A stretch of 64,000 nt of DNA from positions 6,014,001 to 6,078,000 of the forward strand of contig OZ176051.1 in assembly GCA_964247055.1 (NCBI GenBank), in the 5' to 3' direction. The position numbers were made by a program, and so were the translations under genes. A model generated the notes under the pieces. The model saw nothing but the letters and a program-made list of their open reading frames with translations, was not told where the DNA came from and made no database searches. Positions 54,330 through 64,000 of the stretch are shown in pieces. This DNA comes from Paragordius varius (taxonomy: Eukaryota; Nematomorpha). Within the stretch, counting starts at the first letter, position 1, and each line of letters starts with the position of its first letter.

Positions 54330-54460
54330 TTTTATAAAGATAGAAGCATAAATTTAAATTAGGACTATTCTATTGGGTAGTTTTTTAAAAACACTAATTT
54401 GAAAAGGGTCTGGGGTATTTAGATACCCCAATTTGAATCGAAGTGTTAAATGTGTAAAAA
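54330..54460 (+). repeat. dispersed repeat family, copy
   Basis: Contains AGAAGCATAAATTTAAATT, then a 21-base palindrome with TGGGGTATTTAGATACCCC at its heart (54413-54433), then AATTTGAATCGAAGTGTTAA. The same order occurs at 63250-63360. Partial or inverse copies lie at 52700-52760, 31160-31215, 31325-31430 and 60140-60175. No coding content. Confidence 0.7.
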
Positions 54461-55399
54461 TTAAAGCCATAAAATTAATTATATCATTATTATAATATAT
54501 TTTTCAGTTTATTAAATGTTTTTAAAAATCAAAAAAATAAATTTGGAGGCTAAAAGTTTGAAATAATTTTCACAATTTTAAAAAATTATTTGCTCCAAAA
54601 AGGGCACAGAAACGCTACAAATGCGTTCCTATCATATACTTTTTAAGTCTTTTATACTTTAAATCGTTTTATAAATACAAATTTAGTTAGTTAAAATGAA
54701 ACTTTAGGACAAAAATAAGAAGTCAAGAAAAGAACGCATGTTGGCAGTATCAAACATTTATGTTCATATAGGTTTGGCAGCTATGCATTAAGTGTTGGCA
54801 TGTGATGTTACCCGTGAATAATAATGTTTTAACATAAAAAATCAATATATGCTCCTTTTTATTAATATTGAAATAAAAGTATTTACGCTAAACACCTAAT
54901 TTATTAAGTAAATAATTGCAACATTTTAAAAAGGGGTTTTATTGTTTATACACAGGTTGAATAAATCATGTTTGTATAGTAAATACCGAACATGTCTGGC
55001 CTTTTAGTATTTTTAAAAAATAGTTCCCACTGCAACTTGATTTTTGACGCCTATACATAAATTTCCTTATATATTTTTTAAGACTTTATTCCTTTTCTAT
55101 TTTTTTTCGGGTACATACAGGCGGGCGTATTTCTTATCCAAAAAACGGTGAACTACAACAATTATTTGACATGCTGATTAAAAATATAATTTGCAATTTA
55201 AGCTATTATATGATATAAAATAAACAAATAACTATCAGATAAAAAATTTTCTAGTCCATCAATTTTTTTCAGAATATTTCCTTAAACACTTGAAGATAAG
55301 GCCATATAATCTATTGAACTAATGTAACTTCTGGGAAAAACCTTACTATATATTTAGGTCTCCAAGCTTTTAAGCATGCTGGAGAATGCTTTGTGATAA

Positions 55400-55702
55400 A
55401 AAATGGAAGGACAAACTCACTAATGAATGGATTCAATACAATCACCTCTGAGACAAAATAACTTCCATGATCACTAAACGGCGATTAGGCTACTTTGATT
55501 ACGTCATCCGCAACGTCAAATTGGAAAACACAATCATGCTGGGCCTGGTAGAGGGTAAGCGAAAACGATGCACACCCAGAAAAGATGGTCAAAACATTTA
55601 ACAGACAACACCCACCTAACAATCTCCAATCTGATCAATTTATCCTCAGACAGATCAGCCTACAGAAAATTTCTCCATGAAGTCCAGAAAAAAGTTGAAT
55701 AA
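55400..55702 (+). mobile_element. LINE 3' tail fragment
   Basis: On the plus strand, the sequence reads RRLGYFDYVIRNVKLENTIM, then LGLVEGKRKRCTPRK, and after a frame change ends with DRSAYRKFLHEVQKKVE and a stop. This is the C-terminal tail of a LINE ORF2 (compare the general pattern R-L-Y-F-G-H, L-E, I-M-L-G, G-K-R-R-G-R-P-R-W, D-R-W-R). The upstream reverse transcriptase is missing, so it is a 5'-truncated copy with at least one frameshift. It resembles the 19296 tail in type but not closely in sequence. Confidence 0.75.
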
Positions 55703-56544
55703 TTAACCGCTGACATTCATTCATTCATAGCTTAGGAAACGTAAAATAGGATAACCTATACAGGTTTATGCCATTTTTATATTTACACTAAAAATGTTAA
55801 ATATTTTTTAACCATTTTTATTTTATGATTGTTGATATTTTAGTAATAGTATTATAATAAAATTGTTATATAAAAACTTTACTAGAAAGACCAAATGAAA
55901 CCGGATCCAAATAAAAAGAATTTTTTTATTCTCGCGTACCATAGATTAAGTAATATATAATTTATGCTTTGCCGTTGATATAACATTTACAGCAAAATCC
56001 TAGAACATAATCCATCCGTCATGAATAAAATGAACAGTGGAATCGTAAGGCTATTTACAATAATTAAAATACGACAAATGCCATATACCTTATTCACGAC
56101 TAATTTCCTTAAAACCGAAAAGCGTAAAACTAAATATATATTTAAAAAATTGCCTTCAGACAGAGCTTTAAAAATAAAATATATCCTATTATTTATTTTT
56201 ATTTCTTTAATATCAAATACACTTTTATCACCATTCCTTTATCGCATCACAAAGCCCGACAAATTGATAGGTAAATTCTCACCGTGACTATCAAAACTAA
56301 ATTGATTATTATTTTTTTGTTTACGTCTTTAAGGTTCTTTATAGTGGGATAATCGGATGACTAAGCAAGTTATTGATTTAAATAATTGTTGAATCCATTA
56401 TTGATTGGAATATTCATTAGTATCGTTCCACAAATCTGAATAAAAGTTTGCTTCAATATCAATGTTTAAATTTTGTTTTCTTCTTTGATTTCTGTAATTG
56501 GAAAAATTATGACTTAAACTCTCATTTTCAGTTGATGCTTTTTA

Positions 56545-57448
56545 TTATATCCATATTTTTTCATTCGAAAAATTGCGTTCGCTTAATGAGCCTTGATTGT
56601 TACGCAAAATGCTTTTAAGAGGTGCCAGTAATGTTGTATTGTTTGTACTATTAATCTTGCCATGAATGGAGGAAATACTTGGATTTGGCCGTCTTCTAAA
56701 AGAAATAACAAAATAACAATTTCAATTTTCGTAAAAAGAGAATTTTCTCACTATATGAATTAAATTATACTTGTTGGATTCGATGGAATAATCAAACGAT
56801 TGCACCGATTCATCTGCTAAATCTGCTATTTCGGCAAATTGTTTCATCAGTCTGTATTCTCTATCTGATGTTTGAGGATTCGTTTCCTTTCCTAAATATG
56901 ATTAACCAATTTATAATTAATATGTTTAAACCTGAAAATGTTTCCGTGTAGGACTAATAAAATGTATGCTGATGCATGCCATTAATAAATAATCACATTG
57001 CAATAATAGGTTAAATTAAAATTACAATCATGTTGAAGCAATTTTGTGAAAAACATCATATCAATTCGAATTCAATGGATAATATAGGAGGAGTTTACAA
57101 AAATATAGGTACTCAAAATCGTCACTTTAAAATTACATTTGGACAAAGTATAGAATTATCATCTGAATAAGTCTTTTCTTTAATGAATATACCGATCAAA
57201 AGCTAAGCCTTTATAACAATGGATAAGAGTTTTAGATTCCGCAAAACCAGCACAAAAATTGTTAGAAAATTTTGAGGAAAACTTATAGACTCATTTAAAG
57301 TCAAATTTAATCTCCTGTTTTCCATAATTAGTTAAAAATGTTTTAAACTGTTGCGTAAAAATTAAACTATACTAAATCGTTAGTCGGAAGCTTAAAAATG
57401 CGAACCTTTACAAATATCATGATTTGCAGATACACTATTTTGTATAGT

Positions 57449-57490
<42 letters not shown>

Positions 57491-59282
57491 TGCTTGCAAT
57501 CCATCGAAACCGGTTCTTGCCCAAATCTAAAGGTCTGATCCCGATTCCAGAAGGTTCCGGTTTTAAGCCGTTAAAATCCAATAAGGTCAAAACAAATTTA
57601 GTTTATGTTTGCGCAACTTACCAAATATCATTTTAAAAACTTAATGATATATAATAAACTCGGTTTTTCATCATAATTATACATTAATTAAATTAATACG
57701 ACGCGTGATAGGACGCATTATGAATTATGGTATCATAAATGGATTAATAAAAATATTTTAGTTATAAATTTGATTAAAGCATGATACAATCCAAACAATA
57801 TTATGTAATACCAGATGTCCGTATTCTCCGTAGTTCTGCATTTAACTCATATTTATGTCTTAATGTACATCCCTCTATAGTCTTATCTTGGCTTTTGCAA
57901 TTTGGAAAAACTCTTGCTTGGAAAGAATTGTAAAGTTGCGATGGATTAGCATTAATTACCATTTCACTTTCATTTGGTTTGATTTGATCTATCCATCTTA
58001 CTTTCTTTCTTGATTTCGATGCAGGATTGATCAGGTTTTCGTCACTATTATCATCGGAAGTATTCTTTGGCTTAGAAATATTTAAACTTTTATCCAAACT
58101 TTTTTGTGTTTGATTATGAGGATGATCCATAATTATAGCGTCTTTTAACATATGATTTGCTTTAGTATTTGTATAAACATTTAATTTAAATGGTTTAGCA
58201 CTCACTGGGTTTATCTCCAATGGATGAAAATGGCTATCAGCCTTGTTGACCTCTTTTATTATTTGTTTTGCAATGATATGTGTAAATTCCCTCAGCCTTA
58301 ATATTTTAATAATCACTGTGTTTATCTCCGTAGGATGTAAATGACCATCAGCTTTGTTGACCTCTTTTATTATTTCATTAGCAATGTTATTTGTAAAATC
58401 CCTCAGCCTTGATGTTTGAGCAATCACTAGATTTAGATCCGATGGGCGACTACCATCTCCCTTATTGACCACTTTTATGATTTGACTTGCAATCATATTT
58501 GTAAAATCACTCAGCCTTAAAGTTTTAGCAATCACTGGGTTAAGATCCGACGGATGCAAATGGCTGTGAGCTTTGAGTTTGATCTCTTTTATTATTTGAT
58601 CTGAAATGATGTTTGTAAAATCCCTCAGTCTTAATGTTTTAGCGATCACTGGGTTTATGTCCGATGGATGCCAAAAACTATCAGTCTTGTTGACCTCTTT
58701 TATTATTTGATTTGCAATGATATTTGTAAAATCTCTCAACCTTATTATTTTTGCAATCACTGGGTTTATCTCCCATGTAGAATAGCTATCAGCCTTGTAT
58801 ACCTCTTTTATTATTTGATTTGTAATGATATTGGTATAATCACTCAGCCTTAATGTTTTAGTAATCACTGGGTTTATCTTCGATGGATGCAAATGACTTC
58901 CAGCTTTATTGACATCTTTAATAATATGATTTATAATGAGATTTGCGAATTCCCTTAGCCTTAGTGTTTTACCAATTACTGGGTTTATGTCCAATGGGTG
59001 CAAATCAGCTTTGTATACCTCTTTTATTATTTGATTGGCAACGATATTCGTAAAATCACTCAGCCTTAATGTTTTAGCAATCACTGGGTTTATCTTCAAT
59101 GGATGCAAATGACTATCAGCTCTGAGTTTGGCTTCATTTATTCTTTGATTTGTGGAGATATTTGCATAATCCTTCAACTTCGATTCCTTTACGTTATGAA
59201 TAGGTGTACAGTGGTATTTTGTTTTTGGATTCGAAATTAAATCGTTTTTGTTCGCACACAATGTGTGAGAATCAATAAACAT
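56545..59282 (-). CDS. unrecognised 37-residue-repeat protein with putative PP1-docking motifs
   Basis: I do not recognise this protein. Three exons fit by phase: 57812-59282, 56771-56891 and 56545-56695, giving 580 residues from MFIDSHTLCANK. Residues 64-385 are nine tandem units of 35-38 residues with consensus INPVIAKTLRLRDFTNIIAN and QIIKEVNKADSHLHPSD; a decayed unit precedes them at 34-63. The unit predicts an amphipathic helix plus a His/Pro/Ser linker. After an acidic Asn/Ser stretch comes SRKKVRWIDQ (KVRW 427-430), an RVxF-type PP1 docking match. The last exon has LKSILRNN (SILR 559-562), a SILK-type match. There is no signal peptide or membrane span. The first exon could have an upstream 5' partner. 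The open frame kept across all repeats supports a real gene; the function is unknown. Confidence 0.8.
57451..57488. repeat. TA dinucleotide microsatellite (longest of several)
   Basis: An uninterrupted AT run. Others lie at 7572-7599, 8246-8267, 13375-13400, 28894-28922 and 34202-34235. Three of them lie within talin introns; the run at 8246 abuts the acceptor of talin exon 31 and so forms its polypyrimidine-poor upstream tract. Confidence 0.95.
58128..59093 (-). repeat. coding tandem repeat, nine units of ~111 bp
   Basis: Units begin at protein residues 64, 99, 136, 172, 209, 247, 283, 320 and 357. Lengths vary between 105 and 114 bases but always by whole codons. Hydrophobic positions of the helix (F, I, I, I, I, V) are kept while surface and linker positions drift, which suggests selection on the protein. 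The last unit is the most diverged. Confidence 0.9.
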
Positions 59283-61239
59283 CTTTATAATAATTTGTAA
59301 ATTTTTAGAATATTGTTTATAAATTTGCGATTGTTGTATAATGTAATATAATAATGCTTAACAATATTTCAACAATCAAAATCAAACTTAGTTAAAAAAC
59401 ATTAAACTATATTTAATTAATCAACTTTAATTTTCAATAAATTTAAATAGTTTGCTATAAATTTAACTTTTAAACAAAATTTCCATTTTTTCGTTGATGT
59501 CAAAATTATATTACTCGATAAGGCTAATTCTATCGCTTCAGAATTTAATTTAATTTTGTTTGCTTATATAAAATAGCAATTTATATTTAATATAATTTTA
59601 AAGACAAAACTGTTTTTATAATGTCTTAAGCGGTTTTACCGTTTGAAATATCCTTCAAAATAGTATGAAATACGTTTTAACAAAATTTTGCTAAAAATAT
59701 TTTAGAAAAAATATGCATTTTGAAAATATTTTCGATTGACATCAAAGCTTAATTTTAACCTTATTATAGGGCAATATCGGCATTTTTGTTTTTTTAAAGA
59801 AAAATAGCCTATTTTATAAGAGCAAAAAAAATTGTGACTTTTGGAACCATCTTAAAACCAAAATTTTAAAAATATTGTTTTGCTTATAACATGTAGTTAA
59901 TATATATTTATTTATATTTTAATGATATTTTTTGGAATGAAGCATTTCGCTTTCAAAATATATTAAAAAAATATGCGCAATAGTTTCCATTTTCTCATAG
60001 GAAGCATTTACATCAAACCTGTAAATATTAAATCATGTAAGGGCGAAAACCAAAAGCACCATGATAATCATGATGCAATTTCCTATCAAATATATATTTT
60101 ATGTGGTTATTTTTTGTAGAGCGGTGTTCATATATCAGCATATTATAACCCCAGGCCTAATTTGTACGCATAGTAGAAGCTTCTAAACATGATGGAATTA
60201 CAAACAGATCATTTTTATATCAATAATTATCAAAAAGCTCCATGTAATATAATTTTTCTAACAACATTATTCCTTGATTACCTTGTAGTACTAGCGTTTG
60301 TTAAAAATCCATAGAAAAAAAATCCGATGAAAAGGTTCCCGATGAATTTTTTACAAAAACAAGTAAAGGAAGCGTCGAAAGATTGTCGTCCCCCTCCGTC
60401 AACGTCCCTACCCACCCGTAACGCACGGGGCTTCACAGCGGGAAACATCGGAGGTTCGGTGTGATGTTAATATCTATATATATAAACAAAGCCTTTATGT
60501 TGGGTGTGTTAATGTAAGTAAGTATGGTTTATAAAGGTGTTACTCAAACCGCGGACCGCATGCGGCTTTAAGAGTGCCTTAAAATTGCCTATGACCATAT
60601 TGATACTTAGATTATTTTTATTGATGAATTTTTAAAATAACGAATTTTCGCTTATTTTAATATTAATTTATTTTCTTTAGATTTAATTTTGGTAATTTTT
60701 ATTTTTTAAGCAATTTGAAATGTAGATTAATTTTCCTACATTCTTCGGGTTGATTTTCCACTAATTGTAAATTTTATTTTACATTAATTTATATACATTA
60801 TAATTTCCGCTCATATGAAATAAAATAAAACAGTATACCGTCATAAACTGAGAAACAAAAATATGAAAAAATAAAAAAACACTATTTTTATATAAGTATT
60901 TTTTATTTAATAAAATATGAATGGTAAGATTTAAATAGTGAGTTTGGCTAATAAATAATTAAAAAAAATGTTTTAATATAGTTTCATAAAAATTTTTTGT
61001 CTTCTAAATGTGTTTAAACAAAATTGCCATCTTTGAGCTGAGATTTTATAGAAACCCTAACTATATGATTTCAGGCTATCTTTATATTAAAAATATCTCC
61101 TAAAATGATAACAAACCATAAAATTTCAAATTTGATTTTTTTTGAATTATCCTTAATTTTCACTTTTTTCCCGATTTCGATTCAAAATTAGGCCCAAACT
61201 CCCAAAGTAATGTCAAAGGTCTATGTCGAGTCAAATGTA

Positions 61240-61600
61240 GTTATTTTAAGAATTATATTTGGTGCAAAAGAGGACATCTATTGCTTCTAAATGAGTGTGG
61301 CCTTTAAGGTAGACCAATTTTGGAGATATTGGACATGAGAGTGTTGAGGTTACTCCTTCGTGCGACCATGTTTCAGCTGTACATCCAACTGAGATTCTAA
61401 CCCGGGATAAATAACCGGCGATAATTCCTTTGAACCAACTCTCAACTTCGGTAAGAGATGCCAAAGATTGGTAAACCAGCCCTGCTCAATCAGCGGTTAC
61501 GACATTGCTTCCCAGGACGTCATTAATTGACAGGTAATCTCGTCGGAGTCGGATCTTGCTGTTTGAAACGGTAAATAAAGCTCGTGTCATAATAGAGATC
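61240..61600. other. less AT-rich island of unknown nature
   Basis: The base mix is clearly less AT-biased than its surroundings. A minus-strand open frame (61246-61464) encodes 72 residues with no match I recognise. A segment near 61456-61500 (ATGCCAAAGATTGGTAAACC, AGCCCTGCT) is echoed near 61752-61800 (ATGCCGAAGGTTGGTGATTA, AGCCCTGCT). It is more likely a transposon or SINE remnant than a gene. Confidence 0.3.
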
Positions 61601-63239
61601 AATCCACAACATTAGCCATAACTCTTTTCCAAAGAATTATATAAAAAAAATTTATATACCTTAATCCGGCATGGAAATTAACATTAAAATAAACAACCGA
61701 GTCTGCAATAAAACCATTTCATATGTCAGAGTAAAATATCCAGCTTAAATAAAATGCCGAAGGTTGGTGATTAGCCCTGCTAATATATCCGCGGCTCTAA
61801 GGTCACCGTTTGACAATGGTTAGCCATTAGTTTCGTTTTTTAAATTGATCATTAGATAACATTTTTTTCTATCATCCAAGAAATAGAATTACTATGTCAA
61901 CATTTTTTTTTATCTTACCTTTTAACACTTGAAGATAACCACAAACATAATTATTTACGAGATTTTTTTTATTCTATAGAATATAGACATTTTTATTAAT
62001 AATCTGGTAAAAAACAATAATCTATAATTTCCACAATCAATTACTCATAACAAAAAGAGCAGCACTATATATCAATGGTAATAAAACCGCGGCCCACGGG
62101 CCTCATCGGGCCCTCAAGATTTGCGGTACATATTACGGCTACCAACATAGAAGAAACTTTTCACACTATATATATTTTCAAATCTGAAAAGTAGTCTGAC
62201 GACCGATTTGGTTGGTCAATTATGTTAGTTTCCTTTATAGATGTAGTCATACTTATTTTGCACTCATACATTTGGCTCTTGATTGTTTAATAAATTGAGT
62301 ATGTTTTAATTTATATGATAATAAAAATGTTGTATGAAAATCATATAATGAATAGTCAGAAAATGGAACTGGTTCCACAACCTTTAACTTATTATCAGAC
62401 CCATGTCCCCACTTGATCAGGGACGACCCAGCTTCCGGTAATTTTAACAGTCACCTAGGTTTCATTTTGAAAATCGTAAAACCAAACTGGTTACACCACT
62501 TTTTTTGAACGGGTATATATGTATTCTCTTCACCTTTTAAAATAAACGGTATTATCTAATTGGGTGTGAAATAAATGTTTTAGGTGATAAAGAAAAGACA
62601 TGACATAAGTTTTTTATCGCCGATCTTAGAGTGCAGACTTGCTGGCTAAAAAACTTGCTGAACTTGCCCTTTTTACTTCAGAGTCAAGTGTGCTTCTTTT
62701 ATCACCCCTACTCTTTACAAATCCTTTTTTACGTTCGATACGAATTGGTGGCCCAAAGATCAGTTGTAATGAAGTATTTTATTAAATATGGAAGGTATGA
62801 ATCGATATCAGTAGTTTACATTTTAACATTATTGATGCGCCAGAATATGAAGAAAATTTATTCAAAATGACTAGTTCATATATTAAGCTTAGGCAAAAGT
62901 TTAGACAGCATTAAAATATTACTTTTTATTTTTCTGTCTTTATATTGTTTAATGCATTAATTGAGCTGTAAAATCTAAAAAAAGACATTTTTCATAAGTT
63001 TTGAGATAATAATGGCGTCGAAATTTTTGTGAAAATATTTCTCAAAATTTACCTCAATAATATAGCTTTAGATTATTTTATGAAGATAAAATCTTAAATT
63101 TGAATGTAGCTCGCTTTAGTAATTTTTGGATCATCAGTTTAAATTACTGGCCTATCCAGTGCCCCTGTATCTAATTGTAAATTATTTTTGTAAAGATAAA
63201 AGCGTAAATTAAATTGAGACTAAATAGTTTTCAAATTTT

Positions 63240-64000
63240 ATCAATTTAAAGATGGCTTATAGAAGCATAAATTTAAATTGGGACCTCAGTAGTTGTTAAA
63301 AAATCCTAACTCAAATTTAGTCTGGGGGATTTAGATGCCCCAAATGGAATCGAAGTGTTATAATCTATATCTATATATTGGTTAAAATATAACTTAGAAT
63401 TCACAAAAAAATATATGTATATATATTGATAGGATGGTGCTTTTGGTTTTGTCTTTTACGGGTGATTTAAGAAAGTTATTCTCACTTTTGTGGTTACTGC
63501 TCCATATCACAAAATGGCATTGTGCACATTTTGTAAGATAAAAATTTGGTGAAAGTTAAATGCTTTATTCCATAAATCATTAAAATATATATTTATTCAA
63601 AAACAATATTTTTATCAATCAGAATCATAATTAAAAGGTTAGTTTGCTTTCATATTTGGGAGAATTTTTTAGAAATCCATATATTTAACATCGATTTGAA
63701 GACGAAAAAAGAATTTACTAAATCTTCCTAGGTGGAAATGTCTTAGCATCATCAAATGTATAGAAATATTGTTTGTAGAATATTTAAAGCGTTTTAAACT
63801 GTTTCCAGCTTGCCTTAAAATGGTATGGAGTATTGCTATTTTTTAAATTTAGTATTTAATATATTCAATGATATTATTTGGAATAAAGCATTTAGCTTTT
63901 ACCAAAAACTTTTATCAATATTAATGTCAGAAAATTTTGCGGTTTTCGGAGCTATTACTCTAAATGGGAAATTATCTCAAAACCAAAAGTGCCATAATAA
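63240..64000 (+). repeat. dispersed repeat family, longest copy in the window
   Basis: Starts with AGAAGCATAAATTTAAATTG and the palindromic GGGGGATTTAGATGCCCC block (63327-63344). It continues with GATAGGATGGTGCTTTTGGT, TTACGGGTGATTTA and CTGCTCCATATC near 63430-63520, and ends with TATTTGGAATAAAGCATTTAGC near 63875. Parts of this order recur near 51510-51960, 52255-52300 and 59925-60100. It runs into the window edge. No coding region was seen. Confidence 0.6.

Larger units (their letters stand above)
51193..56544. other. intergenic stretch between kinesin and the repeat-protein gene
   Basis: No supported host exon. It holds dispersed-repeat copies (51690-51960, 52250-52330, 52690-52770 and 54330-54460) and a LINE tail at 55400. 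The kinesin promoter should lie just above 51192, but no element can be named. Confidence 0.6.
59283..64000. other. right-hand intergenic stretch
   Basis: No supported gene. It contains a possible Helitron 5' end (TCTATATATATAAAC at 60473, no 3' partner found), two hAT-like end sequences (about 60535-60580 and 62080-62150), a less AT-rich island at 61240-61600 and dispersed repeats from 63200 to the end. Any promoter of the repeat-protein gene would lie just above 59282. Confidence 0.55.

Noticed and set aside
56021-56287. Plus-strand open frame of 88 residues with a hydrophobic stretch
   Set aside because: Low-complexity AT-rich coding, no known motif, no splice partners; a frame of this length is expected by chance in such DNA.
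58668-58853. Plus-strand open frame opposite the repeat protein
   Set aside because: It is the shadow of the minus-strand coding repeats.
62631-62870. Plus-strand open frame of 79 residues
   Set aside because: No motif, no exon context, and composition like the surrounding non-coding DNA.

Overview
This is a very AT-rich window from an animal nuclear genome. It holds genes split into many short exons with GT...AG introns, a eukaryotic tRNA, and transposon relics. Talin and conventional kinesin place it in Metazoa. Their sequences and the repeat content fit a low-GC arthropod, but I cannot name the species.

All three protein genes read on the minus strand. From right to left they are: (1) 59282 to 56545, a three-exon gene for an unrecognised 580-residue protein with about nine tandem repeats of roughly 37 residues and two putative protein phosphatase 1 (PP1) docking motifs; (2) 51192 to 36379, a complete kinesin heavy chain rebuilt from 24 exons, all with matching intron phases; (3) 28402 to 307, talin, rebuilt from 48 exons with matching phases and running off the left edge (2608 codons in the window). 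The missing talin part is the C-terminal end of the actin-binding module and the dimerisation helix. Talin links integrin tails to actin, while kinesin heavy chain moves cargo along microtubules. They are neighbours here, but nothing suggests shared regulation.

The introns and intergenic DNA carry most of the oddities. A tRNA-Asn(GUU) gene sits antisense inside a talin intron. A minus-strand Helitron with recognisable termini and a 3' hairpin sits in another talin intron. A roughly 2-kb foldback element made of long inverted arms and 117-bp tandem repeats sits in a kinesin intron. There are also two small palindromic arrays, a two-copy MITE family, decayed copies of talin exon ends just downstream of their own exons, two LINE 3' tails, and two old broken Ty3/gypsy fragments.

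The intergenic blocks (28403-31739, 33241-36378, 51193-56544, 59283-64000) contain no supported host gene. They hold dispersed repeats, TA microsatellites and transposon debris.

The best candidate for something undescribed is the 37-residue repeat protein. Its KKVRW and SILR motifs, and a repeat helix whose hydrophobic spacing resembles PKA-anchoring helices, suggest a phosphatase/kinase scaffold. That is a hypothesis from motifs only.
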